A stretch of DNA of 64,000 nucleotides from Loxodes magnus. Its lineage: Eukaryota > Ciliophora > Karyorelictea > Loxodida > Loxodidae. The stretch is taken from contig CAMPDV010000861.1 of assembly GCA_946699065.1 (NCBI GenBank), positions 62,001-126,000 of the forward strand, read 5' to 3'. The position numbers and the translations under genes were made by a program. Shown piece after piece: positions 23,812 to 37,847 of the stretch. The notes beneath the pieces are model-generated. The model searched no databases and had not been told where the DNA came from. It saw nothing but the letters and a program-made list of their open reading frames with translations. How positions within the stretch are numbered: the stretch's first letter is position 1; every line of letters starts with the position of its first letter.

Positions 23812-26800
23812 TTCCTTAATGTATAATATTGATTAGTGAGTGGTGTGAAATGTGTTTATTGGTGTTAATTATGATCAGAAAACATGTAATTGAAAGTGAG
23901 TAATTATCAAATGGGGAAGTTCACAAGTATATTATTTTCGATACTAGTAGTTTCAAAAAAGTTCTATGTAACTTCCTTAATGTATAATATTGATTAGTGA
24001 GTGGTGTGAAATGTGTTTATTGGTGTTAATTATGATCAGAAAACATGTAATTGAAAGTGAGTAATTATCAAATGGGGAAGTTCACAAGTATATTCACTTT
24101 TATACTAGTAGTTTCATAGTAGATTCTTTGTAACTTCCTTAATGTATAATATTGATTTGTGAGTGGTGTGAAATGTGTTTATTGGTGTTAATTATGATCA
24201 GAAAACATGTAATTGAAAGTGAGTAATTATCAAATGGGGAAGTTCACAAGTATATTCACTTTTATACTAGTAGTTTCATAGTAGATTCTTTGTAACTTCC
24301 TTAATATATAATATTGATTAGTGAGTGGTGTGAAATGTGTTTATTGGTGTTAATTATGATCAGAAAACATGTAATTGAAAGTGAGTAATTATTAATTGGG
24401 GAAGTTCATGAGTATATTCACTTTTATACTAGTAGTTTCATAGTAGATTCTTTGTAACTTCCTTAATGTATAATATTGATTTGTGAGTGGTGTGAAATGT
24501 GTTTATTGGTGTTAATTATGATCAGAAAACATGTAATTGAAAGTGAGTAATTATTAATTGGGGAAGTTCAGAAGTATATTATTTTTGATACTAGTAGTTT
24601 CATAGTAGATTCTTTGTAACTTCCTTAATGTATAATATTGATTTGTGAGTGGTGTGAAATGTGTTTATTGGTGTTAATTATGATCAGAAAACATGTAATT
24701 GAAAGTGAGTAATTATCAAATGTGGAAGTTCACAAGTATATTCACTTTTATACTAGTAGTTTCATAGTAGATTCTTTGTAACTTCCTTAATGTATAATAT
24801 TGATTTGTGAGTGGTGTGAAATGTGTTTATTGGTGTTAATTATGATCAGAAAACATGTAATTGAAAGTGAGTAATTATTAATTGGGGAAGTTAATAAGTA
24901 TATTCACTTTTATACTAGTAGTTTCATAGTAGATTCTTTGTAACTTCCTTTCAGTATAATATTGATTAGTGAGTGGTGTGAAATGTGTTTATTGGTGTTA
25001 ATTATGATCAGAAAACATGTAATTGAAAGTGAGTAATTATTAATTGGGGAAGTTCATGAGTATATTCACTTTTATACTAGTAGTTTCATAGTAGATTCTT
25101 TGTAACTTCCTTAATGTATAATATTGATTTGTGAGTGGTGTGAAATGTGTTTATTGGTGTTAATTATGATCAGAAAACATGTAATTGAAAGTGAGTAATT
25201 ATTAAATGGGGATGTTAATAAGTATATTATTTTATACTAGTAGTTTCATAGTAGATTCTTTGTAACTTCCTTTCAGTATAATATTGATTAGTGAGTGGTG
25301 TGAAATGTGTTTATTGGTGTTAATTATGATCAGAAAACATGTAATTGAAAGTGAGTAATTATTAATTGGGAAATTCAGAAGTATATTCACTTTTATACTA
25401 GTAGTTTCATAGTAGATTCTTTGTAACTTCCTTAATGTATAATATTGATTTGTGAGTGGTGTGAAATGTGTTTATTGGTGTTAATTATGATCAGAAAACA
25501 TGTAATTGAAAGTGAGTAATTATTAATTGGGGAAGTTCATAAGTATATTATTTTTGTTACTAGTAGTTTCATAGTAGATTCTTTGTAACTTCCTTAATGT
25601 ATAATATTGATTAGTGAGTGGTGTGAAATGTGTTTATTGGTGTTAATTATGATCAGAAAACATGTAATTGAAAGTGAGTAATTATTAATTGGGGAAGTTC
25701 AGAAGTATATTATTTTTGATACTAGTAGTTTTAAAGTAGATTCTATGTAACTTCCTTAATGTATAATATTGATTTGTGAGTGGTGTGAAATGTGTTTATT
25801 GGTGTTAATTATGATCAGAAAACATGTAATTGAAAGTGAGTAATTATTAATTGGGAAGTTCAGATGTATATTCAATTTGATACTAGTAGTTTGAAAATAA
25901 GTTCTATGTAACTTCCTTAATGTATAATATTGATTAGTGAGTGGTGTGAAATGTGTTTATTGGTGTTAATTATGATGAGAAAACATGTAATTGAAAGTGA
26001 GTAATTATTAATTGGGGAAGTTCAGATGTATATTCAATTTGATACTAGTAGTTTGAAAATAAGTTCTATGTAACTTCCTTTCAGTATAATATTGATTAGT
26101 GAGTGGTGTGAAATGTGTTTATCGGTGTTAATTATGATCAGAAAACATGTAATTGAAAGTGAGTACTTATCAAATGGGGAAGTTCACAAGTATATTATTT
26201 TTGATACTAGTAGTTTCATAGTAGATTCTTTGTAACTTCCTTTCAGTATAATATTGATTAGTGAGTGGTGTGAAATGTGTTTATTGGTGTTAATTATGAT
26301 CAGAAAACATGTAATTGAAAGTGAGTAATTATCAAATGGGGAAGTTCACAAGTATATTCACTTTTATACTAGTAGTTTCATAGTAGATTCTTTGTAACTT
26401 CCTTAATGTATAATATTGATTTGTGAGTGGTGTGAAATGTGTTTATTGGTTTTAATTATGATGAGAAAACATGTAATTGAAAGTGAGTAATTATTAATTG
26501 GGGAAGTTCAGAAGTATATTATTTTTGATACTAGTAGTTTCATAGTAGATTCTTTGTAACTTCCTTAATGTATAATATTGATTAGTGAGTGGTGTGAAAT
26601 GTGTTTATTGGTGTTAATTATGATCAGAAAACATGTAATTGAAAGTGAGTAATTATTAATTGGGAAATTCAGAAGTATGTTCACTTTGATACTAGTAGTT
26701 TCATAGTAGATTCTTTGTAACTTCCTTAATGTATAATATTGATAAGTGAGTGGTGTGAAATGTGTTTATTGGTTTTAATTATGATGAGAAAACATGTAAT

Positions 26801-28988
26801 TGAAAGTGAGTAATTATTAATTGGGGAAGTTCACAAGTATATTATTTTTGTTACTAGTAGTTTCATAGTAGATTCTTTGTAACTTCCTTAATGTATAATA
26901 TTGATTAGTGAGTGGTGTGAAATGTGTTTATTGGTGTTAATTATGATGAGAAAACATGTAATTGAAAGTGAGTAATTATTAATTGGGGAAGTTCAGAAGT
27001 ATGTTCACTTTAGATACTAGTAGTTTCATAGTAGATTCTTTGTAACTTCCTTTCAGTATAATATTGATTTGTGAGTGGTGTGAAATGTGTTTATTGGTTT
27101 TAATTATGATGAGAAAACATGTAATTGAAAGTGAGTAATTATTAATTGGGGAAGTTCACAAGTATATTATTTTTGATACTAGTAGTTTCAAAGTAGATTC
27201 TTTGTAACTTCCTTTCAGTATAATATTGATTTGTGAGTGGTGTGAAATGTGTTTATTGGTGTTAATTATGATCAGAAAACATGTAATTGAAAGTGAGTAA
27301 TTATTAATTGGGGAAGTTCACAAGTATATTATTTTTGATACTAGTAGTTTCATAGTAGATTCTTTGTAACTTATTAATGTATAATATTGATTAGTGAGTG
27401 GTGTGAAATGTGTTTATTGGTGTTAATTATGATGAGAAAACATGTAATTGAAAGTGAGTAATTATCAAATGGGGAAGTTAATAAGTATGTTCACTTTGTT
27501 ACTAGTAGTTTGATAGTAGATTCTTTGTAACTTCCTTAATGTATAATATTGATTAGTGAGTGGTGTGAAATGTGTTTATTGGTGTTAATTATGATCAGAA
27601 AACATGTAATTGAAAGTGAGTAATTATTAATTGGGGAAGTTCATAAGTATATTCACTTTTATACTAGTAGTTTCATAGTAGATTCTTTGTAACTTCCTTA
27701 ATGTATAATATTGATTTGTGAGTGGTGTGAAATGTGTTTATCGGTGTTAATTATGATCAGAAAACATGTAATTGAAAGTGAGTACTTATCAAATGGGGAA
27801 GTTCAGAAGTATATTATTTTTGATACTAGTAGTTTCATAGTAGATTCTTTGTAACTTCCTTAATGTATAATATTGATTAGTGAGTGGTGTGAAATGTGTT
27901 TATTGGTGTTAATTATGATCAGAAAACATGTAATTGAAAGTGAGTAATTATCAAATGGGGAAGTTCACAAGTATATTCACTTTTATACTAGTAGTTTCAT
28001 AGTAGATTCTTTGTAACTTCCTTAATGTATAATATTGATTTGTGAGTGGTGTGAAATGTGTTTATTGGTTTTAATTATGATGAGAAAACATGTAATTGAA
28101 AGTGAGTAATTATTAATTGGGGAAGTTCAGAAGTATATTATTTTTGATACTAGTAGTTTCATAGTAGATTCTTTGTAACTTCCTTAATGTATAATATTGA
28201 TTAGTGAGTGGTGTGAAATTTGTTTATTGGTGTTAATTATGATCAGAAAACATGTAATTGAAAGTGAGTAATTATTAATTGGGAAATTCAGAAGTATATT
28301 ATTTTTGATACTAGTAGTTTCATAGTAGATTCTTTGTAACTTCCTTAATGTATAATATTGATTTGTGAGTGGTGTGAAATGTGTTTATTGGTGTTAATTA
28401 TGATCAGAAAACATGTAATTGAAAGTGAGTAATTATCAAATGGGGAAGTTCACAAGTATATTCACTTTTATACTAGTAGTTTCATAGTAGATTCTTTGTA
28501 ACTTCCTTAATGTATAATATTGATTTGTGAGTGGTGTGAAATGTGTTTATTGGTGTTAATTATGATCAGAAAACATGTAATTGAAAGTGAGTAATTATTA
28601 ATTGGGGAAGTTCATGAGTATATTCACTTTTATACTAGTAGTTTCATAGTAGATTCTTTGTAACTTCCTTAATGTATAATATTGATTTGTGAGTGGTGTG
28701 AAATGTGTTTATTGGTGTTAATTATGATCAGAAAACATGTAATTGAAAGTGAGTAATTATCAAATGGGGAAGTTCACAAGTATATTCACTTTTATACTAG
28801 TAGTTTCATAGTAGATTCTTTGTAACTTCCTTAATGTATAATATTGATTTGTGAGTGGTGTGAAATGTGTTTATTGGTGTTAATTATGATCAGAAAACAT
28901 GTAATTGAAAGTGAGTAATTATCAAATGGGGAAGTTCACAAGTATATTCACTTTTATACTAGTAGTTTCATAGTAGATTCTTTGTAAC
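23812..28988. repeat. 32-mer higher-order repeat, copy 1 (about 5178 bp)
   Basis: About 32 monomers whose order of rare variants is repeated from 28989. Markers are TTTTCGATACTAG with CAAAAAAGTTCTATG (about 23937), TCAAATGTGG (24721 and 29899), GGGGATGTTAATAAG (25213 and 30391), GGGAAATTCAGAAG, two successive TTTGAAAATAAGTTCTATG monomers (25.9-26.07 kb), GAGTACTTATCAAATGG, and TTTGTAACTTATTAATG (27371). The offset is 5178, or 5177 before a one-base change in an A-run near 23955 versus 29131. The unit is internally complex: tail types seen near 26.4-26.7 kb recur near 28.0-28.3 kb, hinting at older sub-duplications. Confidence 0.9.
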
Positions 28989-31900
28989 TTCCTTAATGTA
29001 TAATATTGATTAGTGAGTGGTGTGAAATGTGTTTATTGGTGTTAATTATGATCAGAAAACATGTAATTGAAAGTGAGTAATTATCAAATGGGGAAGTTCA
29101 CAAGTATATTATTTTCGATACTAGTAGTTTGAAAAAAAGTTCTATGTAACTTCCTTAATGTATAATATTGATTAGTGAGTGGTGTGAAATGTGTTTATTG
29201 GTGTTAATTATGATCAGAAAACATGTAATTGAAAGTGAGTAATTATCAAATGGGGAAGTTCACAAGTATATTCACTTTTATACTAGTAGTTTCATAGTAG
29301 ATTCTTTGTAACTTCCTTAATGTATAATATTGATTTGTGAGTGGTGTGAAATGTGTTTATTGGTGTTAATTATGATCAGAAAACATGTAATTGAAAGTGA
29401 GTAATTATCAAATGGGGAAGTTCACAAGTATATTCACTTTTATACTAGTAGTTTCATAGTAGATTCTTTGTAACTTCCTTAATATATAATATTGATTAGT
29501 GAGTGGTGTGAAATGTGTTTATTGGTGTTAATTATGATCAGAAAACATGTAATTGAAAGTGAGTAATTATTAATTGGGGAAGTTCATGAGTATATTCACT
29601 TTTATACTAGTAGTTTCATAGTAGATTCTTTGTAACTTCCTTAATGTATAATATTGATTTGTGAGTGGTGTGAAATGTGTTTATTGGTGTTAATTATGAT
29701 CAGAAAACATGTAATTGAAAGTGAGTAATTATTAATTGGGGAAGTTCAGAAGTATATTATTTTTGATACTAGTAGTTTCATAGTAGATTCTTTGTAACTT
29801 CCTTAATGTATAATATTGATTTGTGAGTGGTGTGAAATGTGTTTATTGGTGTTAATTATGATCAGAAAACATGTAATTGAAAGTGAGTAATTATCAAATG
29901 TGGAAGTTCACAAGTATATTCACTTTTATACTAGTAGTTTCATAGTAGATTCTTTGTAACTTCCTTAATGTATAATATTGATTTGTGAGTGGTGTGAAAT
30001 GTGTTTATTGGTGTTAATTATGATCAGAAAACATGTAATTGAAAGTGAGTAATTATTAATTGGGGAAGTTAATAAGTATATTCACTTTTATACTAGTAGT
30101 TTCATAGTAGATTCTTTGTAACTTCCTTTCAGTATAATATTGATTAGTGAGTGGTGTGAAATGTGTTTATTGGTGTTAATTATGATCAGAAAACATGTAA
30201 TTGAAAGTGAGTAATTATTAATTGGGGAAGTTCATGAGTATATTCACTTTTATACTAGTAGTTTCATAGTAGATTCTTTGTAACTTCCTTAATGTATAAT
30301 ATTGATTTGTGAGTGGTGTGAAATGTGTTTATTGGTGTTAATTATGATCAGAAAACATGTAATTGAAAGTGAGTAATTATTAAATGGGGATGTTAATAAG
30401 TATATTATTTTATACTAGTAGTTTCATAGTAGATTCTTTGTAACTTCCTTTCAGTATAATATTGATTAGTGAGTGGTGTGAAATTTGTTTATTGGTGTTA
30501 ATTATGATCAGAAAACATGTAATTGAAAGTGAGTAATTATTAATTGGGAAATTCAGAAGTATATTCACTTTTATACTAGTAGTTTCATAGTAGATTCTTT
30601 GTAACTTCCTTAATGTATAATATTGATTTGTGAGTGGTGTGAAATGTGTTTATTGGTGTTAATTATGATCAGAAAACATGTAATTGAAAGTGAGTAATTA
30701 TTAATTGGGGAAGTTCATAAGTATATTATTTTTGTTACTAGTAGTTTCATAGTAGATTCTTTGTAACTTCCTTAATGTATAATATTGATTAGTGAGTGGT
30801 GTGAAATGTGTTTATTGGTGTTAATTATGATGAGAAAACATGTAATTGAAAGTGAGTAATTATTAATTGGGGAAGTTCAGAAGTATATTATTTTTGATAC
30901 TAGTAGTTTTAAAGTAGATTCTATGTAACTTCCTTAATGTATAATATTGATTTGTGAGTGGTGTGAAATGTGTTTATTGGTGTTAATTATGATCAGAAAA
31001 CATGTAATTGAAAGTGAGTAATTATTAATTGGGAAGTTCAGATGTATATTCAATTTGATACTAGTAGTTTGAAAATAAGTTCTATGTAACTTCCTTAATG
31101 TATAATATTGATTAGTGAGTGGTGTGAAATGTGTTTATTGGTGTTAATTATGATGAGAAAACATGTAATTGAAAGTGAGTAATTATTAATTGGGGAAGTT
31201 CAGATGTATATTCAATTTGATACTAGTAGTTTGAAAATAAGTTCTATGTAACTTCCTTTCAGTATAATATTGATTAGTGAGTGGTGTGAAATGTGTTTAT
31301 CGGTGTTAATTATGATCAGAAAACATGTAATTGAAAGTGAGTACTTATCAAATGGGGAAGTTCACAAGTATATTATTTTTGATACTAGTAGTTTCATAGT
31401 AGATTCTTTGTAACTTCCTTTCAGTATAATATTGATTAGTGAGTGGTGTGAAATGTGTTTATTGGTGTTAATTATGATCAGAAAACATGTAATTGAAAGT
31501 GAGTAATTATCAAATGGGGAAGTTCACAAGTATATTCACTTTTATACTAGTAGTTTCATAGTAGATTCTTTGTAACTTCCTTAATGTATAATATTGATTT
31601 GTGAGTGGTGTGAAATGTGTTTATTGGTTTTAATTATGATGAGAAAACATGTAATTGAAAGTGAGTAATTATTAATTGGGGAAGTTCAGAAGTATATTAT
31701 TTTTGATACTAGTAGTTTCATAGTAGATTCTTTGTAACTTCCTTAATGTATAATATTGATTAGTGAGTGGTGTGAAATGTGTTTATTGGTGTTAATTATG
31801 ATCAGAAAACATGTAATTGAAAGTGAGTAATTATTAATTGGGAAATTCAGAAGTATGTTCACTTTGATACTAGTAGTTTCATAGTAGATTCTTTGTAACT

Positions 31901-32224
31901 TCCTTAATGTATAATATTGATAAGTGAGTGGTGTGAAATGTGTTTATTGGTTTTAATTATGATGAGAAAACATGTAATTGAAAGTGAGTAATTATTAATT
32001 GGGGAAGTTCACAAGTATATTATTTTTGTTACTAGTAGTTTCATAGTAGATTCTTTGTAACTTCCTTAATGTATAATATTGATTAGTGAGTGGTGTGAAA
32101 TGTGTTTATTGGTGTTAATTATGATGAGAAAACATGTAATTGAAAGTGAGTAATTATTAATTGGGGAAGTTCAGAAGTATGTTCACTTTAGATACTAGTA
32201 GTTTCATAGTAGATTCTTTGTAAC
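28989..32224. repeat. 32-mer higher-order repeat, copy 2, first 20 monomers
   Basis: Follows copy 1 at offset 5178 from 28989 to about 32224, then jumps back 12 monomers instead of continuing. The last 12 monomers of this segment (30285-32224, 1940 bp) are therefore present twice in a row. Differences from copy 1 are few: GAAATTTG replaces GAAATGTG near 30481, and TGATGA replaces TGATCA near 30829. Confidence 0.9.
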
Positions 32225-34163
32225 TTCCTTTCAGTATAATATTGATTTGTGAGTGGTGTGAAATGTGTTTATTGGTGTTAATTATGATCAGAAAACATGT
32301 AATTGAAAGTGAGTAATTATTAAATGGGGATGTTAATAAGTATATTATTTTATACTAGTAGTTTCATAGTAGATTCTTTGTAACTTCCTTTCAGTATAAT
32401 ATTGATTAGTGAGTGGTGTGAAATTTGTTTATTGGTGTTAATTATGATCAGAAAACATGTAATTGAAAGTGAGTAATTATTAATTGGGAAATTCAGAAGT
32501 ATATTCACTTTTATACTAGTAGTTTCATAGTAGATTCTTTGTAACTTCCTTAATGTATAATATTGATTTGTGAGTGGTGTGAAATGTGTTTATTGGTGTT
32601 AATTATGATCAGAAAACATGTAATTGAAAGTGAGTAATTATTAATTGGGGAAGTTCATAAGTATATTATTTTTGTTACTAGTAGTTTCATAGTAGATTCT
32701 TTGTAACTTCCTTAATGTATAATATTGATTAGTGAGTGGTGTGAAATGTGTTTATTGGTGTTAATTATGATGAGAAAACATGTAATTGAAAGTGAGTAAT
32801 TATTAATTGGGGAAGTTCAGAAGTATATTATTTTTGATACTAGTAGTTTTAAAGTAGATTCTATGTAACTTCCTTAATGTATAATATTGATTTGTGAGTG
32901 GTGTGAAATGTGTTTATTGGTGTTAATTATGATCAGAAAACATGTAATTGAAAGTGAGTAATTATTAATTGGGAAGTTCAGATGTATATTCAATTTGATA
33001 CTAGTAGTTTGAAAATAAGTTCTATGTAACTTCCTTAATGTATAATATTGATTAGTGAGTGGTGTGAAATGTGTTTATTGGTGTTAATTATGATGAGAAA
33101 ACATGTAATTGAAAGTGAGTAATTATTAATTGGGGAAGTTCAGATGTATATTCAATTTGATACTAGTAGTTTGAAAATAAGTTCTATGTAACTTCCTTTC
33201 AGTATAATATTGATTAGTGAGTGGTGTGAAATGTGTTTATCGGTGTTAATTATGATGAGAAAACATGTAATTGAAAGTGAGTACTTATCAAATGGGGAAG
33301 TTCACAAGTATATTATTTTTGATACTAGTAGTTTCATAGTAGATTCTTTGTAACTTCCTTTCAGTATAATATTGATTAGTGAGTGGTGTGAAATGTGTTT
33401 ATTGGTGTTAATTATGATCAGAAAACATGTAATTGAAAGTGAGTAATTATCAAATGGGGAAGTTCACAAGTATATTCACTTTTATACTAGTAGTTTCATA
33501 GTAGATTCTTTGTAACTTCCTTAATGTATAATATTGATTTGTGAGTGGTGTGAAATGTGTTTATTGGTTTTAATTATGATGAGAAAACATGTAATTGAAA
33601 GTGAGTAATTATTAATTGGGGAAGTTCAGAAGTATATTATTTTTGATACTAGTAGTTTCATAGTAGATTCTTTGTAACTTCCTTAATGTATAATATTGAT
33701 TAGTGAGTGGTGTGAAATGTGTTTATTGGTGTTAATTATGATCAGAAAACATGTAATTGAAAGTGAGTAATTATTAATTGGGAAATTCAGAAGTATGTTC
33801 ACTTTGATACTAGTAGTTTCATAGTAGATTCTTTGTAACTTCCTTAATGTATAATATTGATAAGTGAGTGGTGTGAAATGTGTTTATTGGTTTTAATTAT
33901 GATGAGAAAACATGTAATTGAAAGTGAGTAATTATTAATTGGGGAAGTTCACAAGTATATTATTTTTGTTACTAGTAGTTTCATAGTAGATTCTTTGTAA
34001 CTTCCTTAATGTATAATATTGATTTTGAGTGGTGTGAAATGTGTTTATTGGTGTTAATTATGATGAGAAAACATGTAATTGAAAGTGAGTAATTATTAAT
34101 TGGGGAAGTTCAGAAGTATGTTCACTTTAGATACTAGTAGTTTCATAGTAGATTCTTTGTAAC
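32225..34163. repeat. Nested 12-mer re-duplication inside the 32-mer (1939 bp)
   Basis: Second consecutive copy of 30285-32224, offset 1940 (GGGGATGTTAATAAG at 30391 and 32331). The join is visible in the first monomer here, whose linker TTTCAGTATAAT and TTTGTGAG come from the continuing 32-mer but whose core TTGGTGTTAATT with TGATCA and whose module ATTAAATGGGGATG come from the 12-mer start. The crossover therefore lies between about 32235 and 32275. One base is missing near 34022 (GATTTTGAGTGG). Confidence 0.9.
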
Positions 34164-35370
34164 TTCCTTTCAGTATAATATTGATTTGTGAGTGGTGTGA
34201 AATGTGTTTATTGGTTTTAATTATGATGAGAAAACATGTAATTGAAAGTGAGTAATTATTAATTGGGGAAGTTCACAAGTATATTATTTTTGATACTAGT
34301 AGTTTCAAAGTAGATTCTTTGTAACTTCCTTTCAGTATAATATTGATTTGTGAGTGGTGTGAAATGTGTTTATTGGTGTTAATTATGATCAGAAAACATG
34401 TAATTGAAAGTGAGTAATTATTAATTGGGGAAGTTCACAAGTATATTATTTTTGATACTAGTAGTTTCATAGTAGATTCTTTGTAACTTATTAATGTATA
34501 ATATTGATTAGTGAGTGGTGTGAAATGTGTTTATTGGTGTTAATTATGATGAGAAAACATGTAATTGAAAGTGAGTAATTATCAAATGGGGAAGTTAATA
34601 AGTATGTTCACTTTGTTACTAGTAGTTTGATAGTAGATTCTTTGTAACTTCCTTAATGTATAATATTGATTAGTGAGTGGTGTGAAATGTGTTTATTGGT
34701 GTTAATTATGATCAGAAAACATGTAATTGAAAGTGAGTAATTATTAATTGGGGAAGTTCAGAAGTATATTATTTTTGATACTAGTAGTTTTAAAGTAGAT
34801 TCTTTGTAACTTCCTTAATGTATAATATTGATTTGTGAGTGGTGTGAAATGTGTTTATCGGTGTTAATTATGATCAGAAAACATGTAATTGAAAGTGAGT
34901 ACTTATCAAATGGGGAAGTTCACAAGTATATTATTTTTGATACTAGTAGTTTCATAGTAGATTCTTTGTAACTTCCTTAATGTATAATATTGATTAGTGA
35001 GTGGTGTGAAATGTGTTTATTGGTGTTAATTATGATCAGAAAACATGTAATTGAAAGTGAGTAATTATCAAATGGGGAAGTTCACAAGTATATTCACTTT
35101 TATACTAGTAGTTTCATAGTAGATTCTTTGTAACTTCCTTAATGTATAATATTGATTTGTGAGTGGTGTGAAATGTGTTTATTGGTTTTAATTATGATGA
35201 GAAAACATGTAATTGAAAGTGAGTAATTATTAATTGGGGAAGTTCAGAAGTATATTATTTTTGATACTAGTAGTTTCATAGTAGATTCTTTGTAACTTCC
35301 TTAATGTATAATATTGATTAGTGAGTGGTGTGAAATGTGTTTATTGGTGTTAATTATGATCAGAAAACAT
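34164..35370. repeat. Continuation of the 32-mer copy 2, diverging
   Basis: Resumes the order of 27046 onward at offset about 7117-7118, including the rare TTTGTAACTTATTAATG at 34488 (27371 in copy 1) and a TTTATCGGTG/GAGTACTTATC monomer. Substitutions accumulate (TTCAGAAG with GTTTTAAAG near 34758 where copy 1 has TTCATAAG with TTTCATAG), and correspondence is lost near 35.4 kb. Confidence 0.75.
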
Positions 35371-36106
35371 GTAATTGAAAGTGAGTAATTATTAATTGGG
35401 GAAGTTCACAAGTATATTATTTTTGATACTAGTAGTTTCATAGTAGATTCTTTGTAACTTCCTTAATGTATAATATTGATTTGTGAGTGGTGTGAAATGT
35501 GTTTATTGGTTTTAATTATGATGAGAAAACATGTAATTGAAAGTGAGTAATTATTAATTGGGGAAGTTCACAAGTATATTATTTTTGTTACTAGTAGTTT
35601 CATAGTAGATTCTTTGTAACTTCCTTAATGTATAATATTGATTTGTGAGTGGTGTGAAATGTGTTTATTGGTGTTAATTATGATCAGAAAACATGTAATT
35701 GAAAGTGAGTAATTATTAAATGGGGAAGTTCATAAGTATATTATTTTTGATACTAGTAGTTTCATAGTAGATTCTTTGTAACTTCCTTAATGTATAATAT
35801 TGATTTGTGAGTGGTGTGAAATGTGTTTATTGGTGTTAATTATGATGAGAAAACATGTAATTGAAAGTGAGTAATTATCAAATGGGGAAGTTCACAAGTA
35901 TATTCACTTTTATACTAGTAGTTTCATAGTAGATTCTTTGTAACTTCCTTAATGTATAATATTGATTTGTGAGTGGTGTGAAATGTGTTTATTGGTGTTA
36001 ATTATGATCAGAAAACATGTAATTGAAAGTGAGTTATTATTAACTGGGGAAGTTCACAAGTATGTTCACTTTTTTATTAGTAGTTTCATAGTAGATTCTT
36101 TGTAAC
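35371..36106. repeat. Transitional monomers
   Basis: Four to five monomers between two HOR families. The last, near 36035-36106, introduces GAGTTATTATTAACTGG with TATGTTCACTTTTTTATTAG, a type that becomes frequent to the right. No gene or inserted element is seen. Confidence 0.7.
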
Positions 36107-37847
36107 TTCCTTAATGTATAATATTGATTAGTGAGTGGTGTGAAATGTGTTTATTGGTGTTAATTATGATCAGAAAACATGTAATTGAAAGTGAGTAATT
36201 ATCAAATGGGGAAGTTCACAAGTATATTCACTTTTATACTAGTAGTTTCATAGTAGATTCTTTGTAACTTCCTTAATGTATAATATTGATTAGTGAGTGG
36301 TGTGAAATGTGTTTATTGGTGTTAATTATGATGAGAAAACATGTAATTGAAAGTGAGTAATTATCAAATGGGGAAGTTCACAAGTATATTACTTTTGATA
36401 CTAGTAGTTTCATAGTAGATTCTTTGTAACTTCCTTTCAGTATAATATTGATTTGTGAGTGGTGTGAAATGTGTTTATTGGTGTTAATTATGATCAGAAA
36501 ACATGTAATTGAAAGTGAGTAATTATCAAATGGGGAAGTTCACAAGTATATTCACTTTTATACTAGCAGTTTCATAGTAGATTCTTTGTAACTTCCTTAA
36601 TGTATAATATTGATTAGTGAGTGGTGTGAAATGTGTTTATTGGTGTTAATTATGATCAGAAAACATGTAATTGAAAGTGAGTAATTATTAATTGGGGAAG
36701 TTCAAAAGTATATTATTTTTGATATTAGTAGTTTCATATAGATTCTTTGTAACTTCCTTAATGTATAATATTGATTAGTGAGTGGTGTGAAATGTGTTTA
36801 TTGGTGTTAATTATGATGAGAAAACATGTAATTGAAAGTGAGTAATTATTAATTGGGGAAGTTCACAAGTATATTATTTTTGATACTAGTAGTTTCATAG
36901 TAGATTCTTTGTAACTTCCTTAATGTATAATATTGATTAGTGAGTGGTGTGAAATGTGTTTATTGGTTTTAATTATGATGAGAAAACATGTAATTGAAAG
37001 TGAGTAATTATCAACTGGGGAAGTTCACAAGTATATTCAATTTGATACTAGACGTTTCAAAATAAATTCTATGTAACTTCCTTAATGTATAATATTGATT
37101 AGTGAGTGGTGTGAAATGTGTTTATTGGTGTTAATTATGATGAGAAAACATGTAATTGAAAGTGAGTAATTATTAATTGGGGAAGTTCAGAAGTATATTA
37201 TTTTTGATACTAGTAGTTTCATAGTAGATTCTTTGTAACTTCCTTTGTATAATATTGATTTGTGAGTGGTGTGAAATGTGTTTATTGGTGTTAATTATGA
37301 TCAGAAAACATGTAATTGAATTATGATGAAAACATGTAATTGAAAGTCAATCAACTGGGGAAGTTCACAAGTATATTCAATTTGATACTAGAGAAAATAA
37401 ATTCTATGTAACTTCCTTAATGTATAATATTGATTAGTGAGTGGTGTGAAATGTGTTTATTTTTGACATGTAATTGAAAGTGAGTATTTTTATTAGTAGT
37501 TTCATAGTAGATTCTTTGTAACTTCCTTAAGGTATAATATTGATTTGTGAGTGGTGTGAAATGTGTTTATTGGTTTTAATTATGATGAGAAAACATGTAA
37601 TTGAAAGTGAGTTATTATTAACTGGAAAAGTTCAGAAGTATGTTCACTTTTTTATTAGTAGTTTCATAGTAGATTCTTTGTAACTTCCTTAATGTATAAT
37701 ATTGATTAGTGAGTGGTGTGAAATGTGTTTATTGGTGTTAATTATGATCAGAAAACATGTAATTGAAAGTGAGTAATTATTAATTGGGGAAGTTCGGAAG
37801 TATATTATTTTTGTTACTACGTAGTTTTAGAGTAGATTCTTTGTAAC
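36107..37847. repeat. 9-mer higher-order repeat, copy 1 (with a 283-bp insertion)
   Basis: Same variant order as 37848-39305: ACTAGCAGTTTC (36564 and 38305), TTCATATAGATTC, TCAACTGG with TTCAATTTGATACTAGACG and AAATAAATTCTATG, GAGTTATTATTAACTGGAAAAG, and finally TACTACGTAGTTTTAGAG (37818 and 39276). The offset is 1741 before the scar and 1458 (9 x 162) after it, the difference being the 283 bp of truncated monomers at 37240-37522. Confidence 0.85.
37240..37522. repeat. Scar: two rearranged monomers (173 and 110 bp)
   Basis: The first (37240-37412) contains a partial internal duplication: ACATGTAATTGA is followed by ATTATGATGAAAACATG and ACATGTAATTGAAAG again. Then AAAGTCAATCAACTGG and ACTAGAGAAAATAAATTC are joined with bases missing. 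The second (37413-37522) jumps from GTGTTTATT to TTTGACATGTAATTGAAAG and from GAGTATTTTTATTAG straight to the tail. The other copy of the 9-mer lacks both monomers. The pieces resemble the TCAACTGG/AAATAAATTC monomer type found just upstream. Confidence 0.8.

Noticed and set aside
37240..37522. Inserted mobile element at the scar
   Set aside because: All of the 283 bp can be read as pieces of the satellite monomer. There is no foreign sequence, terminal inverted repeat or target-site duplication.
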